NCBI GenBank assembly: GCA_963555705.1
Contig: OY743183.1
Coordinates: 29,299,932-29,363,931, forward strand
Reading direction: 5' to 3'
Source of the DNA: Ligustrum vulgare
Taxonomy: Eukaryota > Streptophyta > Magnoliopsida > Lamiales > Oleaceae
DNA length: 64,000 bases
This document shows, piece after piece, positions 21,675 to 33,876 of this stretch. Every line of letters starts with the position of its first letter. The first letter of the stretch is position 1. Under the pieces are notes generated by a model that did no database searches, was not told where the DNA came from, and saw nothing but the letters and a program-made list of their open reading frames with translations. The position numbers and the translations under genes were made by a program.

Positions 21675-22340
21675 GTCAAGGAACTTGCTGGAAATGCACG
21701 GGATGGAAAACTGAAGCCAAATGAGTTTCAAAGTGGCACATTCAGGTGACAACATCTACTGGGTGATCTCAATATGTATCAAAGATTAGACATATTTTCC
21801 TAAAGTATCAAAGATAATGTGTTCCTTGTACGGCATTTCAAACTTGGGGATGTTTCCTGGGGATCACTTTAGTGCAATTATAAACCCACCACAGGTTCTC
21901 TCCCCCCCCCCCCCTCACTCTCTCTCTCTCTCTCACACACACAAAGATAACTGTAACCTTATTGGCCCCTGGTTTTCACATAACCAAGTAAAGTTATCAG
22001 CTCTTTCTCCATCAGGCAAAGAGATGCATATATTTTTCCACAGGGGGGGGGGTGAGGTTGGTCATGTAACTTACTAATCATCACGTATAACTTGGCCATT
22101 TCTTTCTTGAAGGCTGGTATCCTTGCTGTCAGTAGGGGTAATCAAGTTGTTGAGCCAGTTTTTGGCGATGATGGTATATTTTATAGTTCATTATAAGTGC
22201 AAGTATTTTAACTATTCTATCTTTCGATTGTTTTAACTTTGAGTTCTCTTCTTTCTAGGGGGTCGAGAAGCTTGGCGTCATCACAAAAATGAATTTAACA
22301 TTGTCTGTTGATCATCACGTTTTTGATGGAAATTTTGGAG
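21675..22340 (+). pseudogene. Mitochondrial pyruvate dehydrogenase E2 fragment (4 exons)
   Basis: Exons 21675-21745 (VKELAGNARDGKLKP), 21834-21894 (SNLGMFPGDHFSAIINPPQ), 22113-22173 (AGILAVSRGNQVVEPV) and about 22259-22340 (KLGVITKMNLTLSVDH, then HVFDGNFGG) follow the catalytic domain of dihydrolipoyl acetyltransferase, plant component-1/LTA3 type. Introns are retained. Damage: the second exon lacks an AG acceptor (acg before gcatttc); the fourth seems to have one extra G at its start; the active-site DHRxxDG is DHHxxDG. The lipoyl and E1-binding domains and the C-terminal end are absent. It directly follows the ribonucleotide reductase exon, so two unrelated genes are fused at DNA level. Confidence 0.85.
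21899..21943. repeat. Low-complexity C-run, (TC)n and (AC)n
   Basis: A run of C, then (tc)n and (ac)n, in the intron between E2 exons 2 and 3. A G-run at 22043-22051 is nearby. Confidence 0.9.
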
Positions 22341-23513
22341 GTATGTTGCAACACAAAGATTTAGTCTCATTTGGGAAGAATTTATTAAATGTTCAATAGA
22401 TAAATATATAGCTATGAGTGTTGGAAAAGTGAGTAGTTTAAAGGTATAGAATTTATTTGGAATAAATATTTATTTTAGGAGATTATTATTGGTTGAATGT
22501 TATTTATTTCATTGATAGAATGTGGTTCAAAATAAGTTTGAAAAATGAGGATTTCTTTTCTTTTTTTTCTAAGAAAATTGAGGATTTGAATAATGGGTAA
22601 AACGCGGTAATAATATGCTATTATTGTTATTTGTATATTTGATTATAATTACCATATTTTTCAATTAGTTGATGTTTGATTTGAAAAAATATAGTCAAAG
22701 AATTTGTTGTTCCAATGTAATCTATTTCTTATTAGAATTAGAATTTGAAATTTCTTTTTGAAACTATTAAATTTATAAGTAATATTAATAATTTACAATA
22801 TAAATTAACAGTAGGTAAAAATTCTTCAAAATATAAAAGTATATTGTAAATGTGTTAAAAGCATCTGACTAATAGTTGATTGGCTAGGGTTCACAGTTAT
22901 ATTTATTAGTTGGTGCACTAAGGATATTAAGCAGATATGGGTGATTAGCTGGGGTTCACAGGCATATTTATTAGTTGATTGTTTTCAATTTTTTTCATTC
23001 AATTTATCTCTTGTACAGACACATCTTTTATCACCCATAGATTTATCTTATACATTATTTGGTGAATTTTTTTATCGTTAGCAAATGAAAATCAATGTCT
23101 CTGTTCAAATTGTAAAACTTCTTAATTAGAGTACACATTCCTGTAGTGGTTGTTGGTTTTTGTGTTTTTAACAATACGATCCTTTATCTCCATATTATAT
23201 CTTATGTGACTCTGCTAACAAGCCAACAATCGTTTGTGTTGTTCAAAAAAGAACTGGGAAATGATATTCTTTAATGAAATGAGGGTGGAATTATGTTATG
23301 TCAATGTTTTTATAACTGTGATCTAGCACACTTCCTGCATGCAAATTATTGATTCATTGAAATGTGGACAACTTCACTTTCCCAGCCTTTTTTTTTCTGA
23401 AATTTTTTGTCCACTCAGAAGTCACGCAGCTCTCTTAATGGTGTTTTACTGATTTTGTTCAAGATAACAGACGCTCTCTTGCATTTATATGGGGAACAGC
23501 TCAAACTATGAAC
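22341..23513. other. No clear gene; possible exon next to a LARD insertion
   Basis: AT-rich. Just before the LARD element, 23467-23518 joined across the insertion to 33603-33645 gives an open stretch (SLAFIWGTAQTMNL, then NSLAEAKSDFVVK) ending at a gtaatt donor. I cannot name a protein for it. The frame that opens at the ag at 23419 ends at a TGA at 23509. Confidence 0.35.
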
Positions 23514-23518
23514 TTAAA

Positions 23519-26500
23519 TGTAGCGCCCCGAGTTCCGTATACCCGATTCACTACGTCATTTTCTGTCTAAATTTTTCGAATAATAATTTTGCGGAAGAAA
23601 TAATTGAAATTCATTTTTGGCAACATTAAATAAACTGTAATGTCCGATAAAATTGAAAACATTTATGAAACCATTTGAAATAGTAAATCGAACCATTAAT
23701 TTTGTAAAGAAATTGCCAATGTCATAATTTCTCAAATAAATGAACTTCTCTAAATTATTCGATTGTTTGGAAAATACGGAAACCATTAACGTCAAACTTT
23801 CAACTGTTTAACGATTATTGCCACCATCATTCATCGCTCGCCACCGTCTCCGAAATCTGCAAAACTGTTAAAAAGTAGGATGAGTATTTCATGGGGGAAA
23901 TACTCAGTAGACTCATCGCAAATTAATTTAATTTATAAGATGATTAAACACATAAATCCCGGCTCTTTATAAAACGGCATTGATAGAGCTTCTTTATAAA
24001 ACTGCTCTTGATAAAACTCATATTGTGCATTACAGCACGGGACATATTTTACAAATCATAGGCTCTTTGAAAATAGCTCTTTGAAAACAGCTCTTTGAAA
24101 ACCATATACTTATAAAAACATTTTAATTATGCCAAGCATAATTTCTTTTGAAAGCATAACATAAGATAGGATTGAAATCCTCATAAACATAAATAGACAC
24201 AAGAACTTTACCGAACTTAGGTGGCAAGAATTCTTATGCAGTAAAACCATAATAACAGTAAGATCATAATAACATAGGATAAGATCGAAATCCTCATAAA
24301 TATAAGAATTTTACCGAACTTAGGTGGCAAGAATTCTTATGTAGTAAAATCATAATAACAGTAAGTATACCAAAACATAATTCATGAAATTCATAGGGAT
24401 CATTTCCATCATAACATAAGATAGGATCGAAATCCTCATAAACATACGCGACAGGAATTTTACCGAACTTAGGTGGTAAATCCTCATAAACATATGGAAA
24501 GACAGGAATTTTACCGAACTTAGGTGGTAAATCCTCATAAACTTATGGAGACACAAGAATTTTACCGAACTTAGGTGGTAAGAATTCTTATGTGCATAGC
24601 AATGATCCAAAACATATAAAACATTATCGTAAAAACATAGGGTATACTTACTTTTCATAAAAACATAAGGTATATTTACCTTTCATAAAACATACTTAAT
24701 TTTCTTGAAAATTGACTTTCACAAGTCACATGACATTTATATGAAATCATAATTTAAATCAATTAATAAGTGCGAGTCTACCTCAAATCCGACGAGTGCA
24801 AAGTTGAGCGGGAATGACTTCAATTTCTTTAAATTCTCCGTACGCTTCGTCTTAGCCAATAAGTCACTTTAGTCTATCGAATATATAGTTCAAAATGATA
24901 AATTATAATTTGACGACTAAAATTGATGTTTTGAAAGTTGAGGAATTAAAATGAATATTTTTGAAAGACCAGGGACTAAAATAGATACTTTTGAAACTTG
25001 AGCTTAAAATCAAATAAAGTAAATCAGCAGGGACTGAATTGATCAGATTTTTAAAATGAAAGGGCTGATTAAAATCATTTAAAACTTTGGGACTGAAATG
25101 GATAACTTTAAAAGTTGGGTCGAAGCTCAAATAAATATTACTATAGGGTTGAAATAGTAGATTTTGAAAATGAAGGCTGAATAAAATCATTTAAAACTTA
25201 AGGGCTGAAATTGATAAGTTTAAAAGCTGAAAGGACTGAAATAAAATCTTTAAAAGAATTGAAAGGGCTGAATTAAGACATTTTAAAACATAGGGACTGA
25301 ATTGAAAGGCTTTAAAACTTCAGGGACTAAACTGCAGATTCTGAAATTTAAAATATATATTCAGATATATTCTTTCTCAACTCAGTATCTCTCTCTTCGA
25401 TCCCCAATTTCAGAGACTGAGAAGAGAGAAAAGCGAGAGACGAAAGCTGAGGAAATCCGGCGTTCAATCGGCGATTTGCCGGCGCTAGGTGAGGCGAAGG
25501 ACGGCAAAGTGTGGGAGTTCTGATTTGAGGAAGTTTTGATGCGAGATAGGTTTGAATCAGAGATTTATCGAGGCTCAAAGTCGCGGTTTAAGGTAGCGAT
25601 TTCCGGTGGTAAATCCGGTCAAAACAGTCGGCGGTCGAGGTAGGTTATGAGTTTTAACTTAGTTCTTTGATTTTGGGTTGATTTTGGGTTCGATTGGTTG
25701 TCATAATCGAAGTGGCCAGTGGGTGGTTTATTTGTGATTGCGTGTGTGGATTGATAATAATGGCTGAGGTTATTGTTGGCTTGACAATGGTGGACTTGAT
25801 GATGGAGAGGGTCATGGTTGCTGTTTGATTCGGTGATGATGGTGCAGATTGGTGTTGGTTCGTGGGTTGATGCAGTTGCAGTGAAAGTTGGTTTCTGATT
25901 TAGGTGATGGTGATAGAGCTCGTTTGTGTTTGATTCTGATTATGATGCTGCTGATTGTCTGATTTGGAGATCAAAACAGGGAGAAACGAAATGGTTGGTG
26001 GTGATGATAATGATCAGAATGTGATGCTGGTGGAGTTTGTAGTTTATGATTTAAATTGGTTCATGATTGAGTCAGCTGGCAGTGATGGAACATTGGTGAT
26101 TGATCAATGGTGATTGGGGATGAAGGTGGAGGTTCTGCAGTGTAAGAAAACGTGCTGGAGTGATAATGGTGGTGATGATTAATGGGGATGAAGGTGGTTT
26201 GCAGTGCTGTGGTTTTACTCAATTGTAGAGAACTTGGTTTGGTTTGGCAGTGTATATTGGTGGTTATGGGAGGGAAGATGGAGCTGTAAAGGTCACAGGC
26301 TGGAAATGGAATTGGAAATGTGATTGCAGGATATCAAAATTAATGCTAATGGCTGAGATGGTTGGTTTGTGGTTGCTGCTGGATGTGTGTTGGAATTATT
26401 GGTTGCAGGCTATCATTTGTGTGATGAAGTTTCTGCAGGTGATGATATAGTGATGGATTTCGCAGGTGGTGATGGAGAAGGTGGCAGTGCTGGGTTTGGT

Positions 26501-27339
26501 TTTGCTGTGGTAATGATGATTGATTACAGATTGATGTATATGATGAAGGTTGCGGCTGTGGGTTGTCTTGCAGAGAAAGGTGATGAAAATGATGAAGGAG
26601 GTGGTAGAGGTTTGATTGGTGATTTGTGATTGTGGGATGATGATGATGATTCCAATTTATATAGAGGGAATTGTGGGGGAAAAAGCAAATAGATTAGTGG
26701 AAGCACAATTGAGTGGAGAGGATTAAGTGGAAATCATGATTGTTTGTTATGGAAATAATGATGGAATAAAAATCATAGAAAATGATCAATTGGGAGACAT
26801 AATAATTTGGGGAGGGGAATCATTGGTTTTAATGGAAATCATGAAGTGGTGGGTTTGGTGTAAAGAAAAGAAAAAGGATGAATAAAACGTGGGGGTGTTG
26901 AAATGAGGTGGAAAGAAGAAAACATGTGGGAGAAATTTATGTAGATAAATTTTGATAAATTTTGGACTAATTTTGATTAAAAATTGTATTAAAACAAATA
27001 TATTTTGGACTGAAAATAATTTGAGAATAAATAAATTTTGAGATAAAATTGAATTACGTATTTGGACTTGAAATAATTTGAATAAGGAAAATTGAGATAT
27101 TTTAATAAATTTTGGAATTCAAAATGATTTTGAAAATAATACTTTGAATAAATAATTAAAATAACATAATTTTAGAAATTCGGATTTTAATTTAAAATCG
27201 AACAAATTCGATATTTCTTGACTTGGCTAGACGAATCCGTCGCGGCGTTAATTTCAAAACAATGAGTGAAATAGTAGCGACACAATTTTCTAAATATTAA
27301 AATAATTATAAAATTGCGTAAAAATTCTGGGTCGCTATA
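23519..27339 (-). repeat. LARD copy 1, 3' LTR (left)
   Basis: Plus strand starts tgtagcgccccgagttcc and ends gggtcgctata. About 3.8 kb. Against the right LTR I spotted one 16-base length difference near 24085 (gctctttgaaaac unit) and about seven single-base differences (for example 23879, 24049, 25139, 25246), so the insertion is young. The LTR contains a tandem array (24190-24590), a series of agggactgaaat words (24900-25330) and a ggtgatgatgg-rich stretch (25750-26650) whose ORFs are low complexity and not convincing. Confidence 0.9.
24190..24590 (-). repeat. Tandem ~50-120-bp repeats in the LARD LTR
   Basis: Units containing ttttaccgaacttaggtgg and aatcctcataaacat recur six times here and equally at 30440-30850, 35950-36410 and 42600-43060. 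Short ORFs with repeated HLSSVKFL read through the array and arise from it. Confidence 0.85.
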
Positions 27340-29790
27340 ATCTTACCCCCTTAAAATAATTTCGTCCTCGAAATTAAACTTACTTGATCTTATGATTTCT
27401 GAATACTTAATCAGAATCTCTTCAAGTTTCCATAAATCTTTACTGATATATCAAACCATAATAATTTGTCATCTCTAAACTTCTTATCATCGAATATTCC
27501 CAAAATAATCAAAACAATTCCCAATCGTATGTAAAAATTTCATCATATCTTGTAGTATTCATGTAACATGTCACTTATCATCGTATCACGTGACCTCAGA
27601 TATTCGTATATATATCTAAAATTTCAACAAATCTTACTGACATATCATATAATAATTTTTCCTTTCTTCTTATCATCGAATATTCCCAAAATAATAATCA
27701 AAGAATTACCTGAATATTCTCTCTACGTAATATACCCAAACATATCAACATAATATCATCAACTTATCTTTCCAATATTTGTAACCCAAAATTTAGTAAA
27801 CAAATATCTTCCAAATAACTAAGATTCTTTACTTAAATGTCACCACATTTCCTGCAAAGTATTTCTTTCACTTATACATACTTATGAATTCTGATTCAAT
27901 ACGGTCCTTATTTCTCTTTCACGTATTCCCGTATCATCTCACTATACCTTGATTATTATACCAAAAATATCAGTACCAAAATCCAATAAAATATTCCATA
28001 TCTCCAATCTTATCATCAAATTTTCTTTTGTCGAGAAAAATAACAGTGCATTAACTCTTGTTCCCACTTTTCATTTTTCTATACTTTAAATCATACATCA
28101 AGTACTCGGTATCAAATACTCATTCTAGCTAAGAGCTAGGATACTAACTTAAAACAGCATCACAAGGATCAGATATGTTATTCTCAAACTTAAGAAACTT
28201 CACTAATTTCCCAAATCTGAAATTCAAAATTAAAATTTTCTATTCTCCGAAACTTCAATTCATATCACACTTTATGAACAATACTCTGATTAATCTTATC
28301 ACCATTAAATAAGACTTCTGTAAATCATATAGGATTCCTCATCAAATTTGCTTAACCCAAAGATACAATCCCATAATTTAAAATCACACAACTGATCATC
28401 TCAGATTTTCCATTATTGTAGCCAAAATATTTACTCACTTCAAAAGTACAACCAATAATAATTAATCGAAACTGTATCACTAAATCTTTAAATAAACCCA
28501 TATATTATGACTAAAAATGACAATTCTCAATCGTAGATAATATTTCACCATAATGCAATAAACCATCAAAATAAGATCATCGAACTCAATATTCACACGA
28601 TTCTTCCCTGGATAACCATAACATCCCTTAACCGTCTGGTCGTCATATCTATCACGTACCTTATACGTCAATCTGATCACTAATATAATATATCAATTTC
28701 TCAGACAAAAAAAAAAAATCTTGGATTCTACCGTGGTCCCTCTTCTGATCATCATTCCAAAATAAGTCATCACTTATAAATCTTATTCCTATTTTCCTCA
28801 AAATTCATATCCTTATAATACTCTCCAATACAAGTGATCATTCCTTACAGGTGATAAATCCATTCCCAAGAATAATTAAGATTCTTCCCAATAATGCCAT
28901 TATACTTGTCTTCACTCGTCTTTCAAAATATAACTTATCATTTACTCAATCTTGCTTATGAACTTGCAATTCTAAACTCAATTCTCTTAGTGATTGCATA
29001 CCATATTATGCTCTTATTTCCAAACGATAAAATTCTGGACAGAGTCTCCCTTGTAATTTGGACTTATTCCAAACCATAAGCATACTTCATAACTCACAAT
29101 AATAAATAACTCCACATTTGATCACAACGATTTAAAAATATTGAAAATGATTCCAACACTTCAATATCATCAAAAATATCCCATAATTCAATTCATAATT
29201 CCTCAACATAACAATTTCAAATTATATTTTTCAATATCACAATATCACTTCCTTCGATACCTTAATGGCTCAAAAGATAACTCATACTTATAAATATATG
29301 CCATAAATCATGTTCCCAAAATTTATTCACAAGGCCAAACTTCATAATAAATTTCTCTTCAAAATAGAGGAAATAATTCACTTACTCAACATAATATCCA
29401 TTACTTAATTCTCAATAAAATCATATTATTCCCATTATGCTCAACACTCGTTTTCTTTCTTAAAAAATTTCTCATAATCATACATTAAAGCATATAAGTT
29501 ATGACAAAGCATAACAACATCATTATTTTCGAAGAAATACATTCTTATTTCTCATAAATCATAAGTATCCGAAATACTCTTCATTCTTTCTCATAAATCA
29601 ATAAAATGAGTATTCGAAATACTGAAATAACTTTAAACATTATAAACTTCTTTACCTCGGAGTTGGTGGAACGAATGATGGCAGTGGCAATCTTCATCAA
29701 TAAAAATCTTAAAATGGAAAATATTTCTTGAAAATTCTTTTTGAAAATCTTACCAGTCTACAGAAACGCAGACTAGCTCTGATACCAACT
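27340..29790 (-). other. LARD copy 1 internal region, non-coding
   Basis: About 2.4 kb of AT-rich DNA, primer site at one end and polypurine tract at the other. All ORFs are under 70 codons and show no gag or pol motif. A related internal sequence is in the chromovirus at 56290-58380, for example ttgggaatatgatttgcggc there against ttgggaacatgatttatggc here on the minus strand. Confidence 0.75.
29776..29787 (-). other. Primer-binding site, tRNA-iMet (LARD 1)
   Basis: Plus strand gctctgatacca equals the 3' end of plant initiator tRNA-Met, four bases inside the LTR edge. Confidence 0.9.
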
Positions 29791-32700
29791 TGTAGCGCCC
29801 CGAGTTCCGTATACCCGATTCACTACGTCATTTTCTGTCTAAATTTTTCGAATAATAATTTTGCGGAAGAAATAATTGAAATTCATTTTTGGCAACATTA
29901 AATAAACTGTAATGTCCGATAAAATTGAAAACATTTATGAAACCATTTGAAATAGTAAATCGAACCATTAATTTTGTAAAGAAATTGCCAATGTCATAAT
30001 TTCTCAAATAAATGAACTTCTCTAAATTATTCGATTGTTTGGAAAATACGGAAACCATTAACGTCAAACTTTCAACTGTTTAACGATTATTGCCACCATC
30101 ATTCATCGCTCGCCACCGTCTCCGAAATCTGCAAAACTGTTAAAAAGTAGGGTGAGTATTTCATGGGGGAAATACTCAGTAGACTCATCGCAAATTAATT
30201 TAATTTATAAGATGATTAAACACATAAATCCCGGCTCTTTATAAAACGGCATTGATAGAGCTTCTTTATAAAACTGCTCTTGATAAAACTCATATTGTGC
30301 ATTACAGCACGGGATATATTTTACAAATCATAGGCTCTTTGAAAATAGCTCTTTGAAAACCATATACTTATAAAAACATTTTAATTATGCCAAGCATAAT
30401 TTCTTTTGAAAGCATAACATAAGATAGGATTGAAATCCTCATAAACATAAATAGACACAAGAACTTTACCGAACTTAGGTGGCAAGAATTCTTATGCAGT
30501 AAAACCATAATAACAGTAAGATCATAATAACATAGGATAAGATCGAAATCCTCATAAATATAAGAATTTTACCGAACTTAGGTGGCAAGAATTCTTATGT
30601 AGTAAAATCATAATAACAGTAAGTATACCAAAACATAATTCATGAAATTCATAGGGATCATTTCCATCATAACATAAGATAGGATCGAAATCCTCATAAA
30701 CATACGCGACAGGAATTTTACCGAACTTAGGTGGTAAATCCTCATAAACATATGGAAAGACAGGAATTTTACCGAACTTAGGTGGTAAATCCTCATAAAC
30801 TTATGGAGACACAAGAATTTTACCGAACTTAGGTGGTAAGAATTCTTATGTGCATAGCAATGATCCAAAACATATAAAACATTATCGTAAAAACATAGGG
30901 TATACTTACTTTTCATAAAAACATAAGGTATATTTACCTTTCATAAAACATACTTAATTTTCTTGAAAATTGACTTTCACAAGTCACATGACATTTATAT
31001 GAAATCATAATTTAAATCAATTAATAAGTGCGAGTCTACCTCAAATCCGACGAGTGCAAAGTTGAGCGGGAATGACTTCAATTTCTTTAAATTCTCCGTA
31101 CGCTTCGTCTTAGCCAATAAGTCACTTTAGTCTATCGAATATATAGTTCAAAATGATAAATTATAATTTGACGACTAAAATTGATGTTTTGAAAGTTGAG
31201 GAATTAAAATGAATATTTTTGAAAGACCAGGGACTAAAATAGATACTTTTGAAACTTGAGCTTAAAATCAAATAAAGTAAATCAGCAGGGACTGAATTGA
31301 TCAGATTTTTAAAATGAAAGGGCTGATTAAAATCATTTAAAACTTTGGGACTGAAATGGATAACTTTAAAAGTTGGGTCCAAGCTCAAATAAATATTACT
31401 ATAGGGTTGAAATAGTAGATTTTGAAAATGAAGGCTGAATAAAATCATTTAAAACTTAAGGGCTGAAATTGATAAGTTTAAAAGCTGAAAGGACTGAAAT
31501 AAAACCTTTAAAAGAATTGAAAGGGCTGAATTAAGACATTTTAAAACATAGGGACTGAATTGAAAGGCTTTAAGACTTCAGGGACTAAACTGCAGATTCT
31601 GAAATTTAAAATATATATTCAGATATATTCTTTCTCAACTCAGTATCTCTCTCTTCGATCCCCAATTTCAGAGACTGAGAAGAGAGAAAAGCGAGAGACG
31701 AAAGCTGAGGAAATCCGGCGTTCAATCGGCGATTTGCCGGCGCTAGGTGAGGCGAAGGACGGCAAAGTGTGGGAGTTCTGATTTGAGGAAGTTTTGATGC
31801 GAGATAGGTTTGAATCAGAGATTTATCGAGGCTCAAAGTCGCGGTTTAAGGTAGCGATTTCCGGTGGTAAATCCGGTCAAAACAGTCGGCGGTCGAGGTA
31901 GGTTATGAGTTTTAACTTAGTTCTTTGATTTTGGGTTGATTTTGGGTTCGATTGGTTGTCATAATCGAAGTGGCCAGTGGGTGGTTTATTTGTGATTGCG
32001 TGTGTGGATTGATAATAATGGCTGAGGTTATTGTTGGCTTGACAATGGTGGACTTGATGATGGAGAGGGTCATGGTTGCTGTTTGATTCGGTGATGATGG
32101 TGCAGATTGGTGTTGGTTCGTGGGTTGATGCAGTTGCAGTGAAAGTTGGTTTCTGATTTAGGTGATGGTGATAGAGCTCGTTTGTGTTTGATTCTGATTA
32201 TGATGCTGCTGATTGTCTGATTTGGAGATCAAAACAGGGAGAAACGAAATGGTTGGTGGTGATGATAATGATCAGAATGTGATGCTGGTGGAGTTTGTAG
32301 TTTATGATTTAAATTGGTTCATGATTGAGTCAGCTGGCAGTGATGGAACATTGGTGATTGATCAATGGTGATTGGGGATGAAGGTGGAGGTTCTGTAGTG
32401 TAAGAAAACGTGCTGGAGTGATAATGGTGGTGATGATTAATGGGGATGAAGGTGGTTTGCAGTGCTGTGGTTTTACTCAATTGTAGAGAACTTGGTTTGG
32501 TTTGGCAGTGTATATTGGTGGTTATGGGAGGGAAGATGGAGCTGTAAAGGTCACAGGCTGGAAATGGAATTGGAAATGTGATTGCAGGATATCAAAATTA
32601 ATGCTAATGGCTGAGATGGTTGGTTTGTGGTTGCTGCTGGATGTGTGTTGGAATTATTGGTTGCAGGCTATCATTTGTGTGATGAAGTTTCTGCAGGTGA

Positions 32701-33597
32701 TGATATAGTGATGGATTTCGCAGGTGGTGATGGAGAAGGTGGCAGTGCTGGGTTTGGTTTTGCTGTGGTAATGATGATTGATTACAGATTGATGTATATG
32801 ATGAAGGTTGCGGCTGTGGGTTGTCTTGCAGAGAAAGGTGATGAAAATGATGAAGGAGGTGGTAGAGGTTTGATTGGTGATTTGTGATTGTGGGATGATG
32901 ATGATGATTCCAATTTATATAGAGGGAATTGTGGGGGAAAAAGCAAATAGATTAGTGGAAGCACAATTGAGTGGAGAGGATTAAGTGGAAATCATGATTG
33001 TTTGTTATGGAAATAATGATGGAATAAAAATCATAGAAAATGATCAATTGGGAGACATAATAATTTGGGGAGGGGAATCATTGGTTTTAATGGAAATCAT
33101 GAAGTGGTGGGTTTGGTGTAAAAAAAAGAAAAAGGATGAATAAAACGTGGGGGTGTTGAAATGAGGTGGAAAGAAGAAAACATGTGGGAGAAATTTATGT
33201 AGATAAATTTTGATAAATTTTGGACTAATTTTGATTAAAAATTGTATTAAAACAAATATATTTTGGACTGAAAATAATTTGAGAATAAATAAATTTTGAG
33301 ATAAAATTGAATTACGTATTTGGACTTGAAATAATTTGAATAAGGAAAATTGAGATATTTTAATAAATTTTGGAATTCAAAATGATTTTGAAAATAATAC
33401 TTTGAATAAATAATTAAAATAACATAATTTTAGAAATTCGGATTTTAATTTAAAATCGAACAAATTCGATATTTCTTGACTTGGCTAGACGAATCCGTCG
33501 CGGCGTTAATTTCAAAACAATGAGTGAAATAGTAGCGACACAATTTTCTAAATATTAAAATAATTATAAAATTGCGTAAAAATTCTGGGTCGCTATA
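29791..33597 (-). repeat. LARD copy 1, 5' LTR (right)
   Basis: Starts tgtagcgcccc at 29791, ends cgctata at 33597. Partner of 23519-27339, with the same internal arrays and ORF artefacts. Confidence 0.9.
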
Positions 33598-33602
33598 TTA
33601 AA

Positions 33603-33876
33603 TTCTTTAGCTGAAGCAAAATCTGATTTTGTCGTCAAGGTAATTTATTATTTCTTTCTACTTTTTTTTTCTATTCTCAAGAAATATTTTAAGTTTTTCC
33701 TCATATGAAGCTTGTCCTAAATTTCTTCTTCATTTAGATTGGTTTGAGGAAGGTTTTGCTCATTTGCTAAGCAGCTAGATTTCTTAAGAAAATGGATCCC
33801 TAGGAGACATATGAGACAATTTCTTAACCAAAACCAATTGCTCTAATATAAAAAATTTAATTTTAGGATTCATGTT
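33603..33876. other. Sequence between the two LARD copies
   Basis: About 270 bases. The first 43 continue the possible exon interrupted by copy 1 and end at a gtaatt donor. 33866-33876 and 43723-43830 would join across copy 2 as an open stretch (PARVVVRERADRHFEEEG, then PILCVAFDGMRL) after an ag acceptor. I cannot identify the protein. Confidence 0.35.

Larger units (their letters stand above)
23519..33597 (-). mobile_element. LARD-type LTR retrotransposon, copy 1
   Basis: About 10.1 kb. LTRs 23519-27339 and 29791-33597 are near-identical and in direct orientation. A perfect 5-bp target duplication TTAAA flanks it (23514-23518 and 33598-33602). Read on the minus strand it has the 5' LTR (33597-29791), a tRNA-iMet primer site (29787-29776), about 2.4 kb internal DNA without gag or pol, a polypurine tract (aaggggg, near 27350) and the 3' LTR. 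The stretch before the tract (ttcgaggacgaaattatttt on the minus strand) resembles the C-terminal end of chromovirus pol, so it is likely a non-autonomous derivative mobilised by a Ty3/gypsy relative. It must use enzymes made elsewhere. Confidence 0.9.

Noticed and set aside
21414..22340. Functional ribonucleotide reductase or E2 gene
   Set aside because: Only one and four exons respectively, altered conserved residues, a lost splice acceptor, and the two genes are fused.
24190..24590. Regular repeats that might be a CRISPR array
   Set aside because: Units and spacers are both repeated and degenerate, and the sequence is part of a plant LTR.
24350..24658. 102-codon ORF repeated at 30608-30916
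   Set aside because: Its repeats of HLSSVKFL are the translation of a tandem DNA array in the LTR; the two copies are just the two LTRs.
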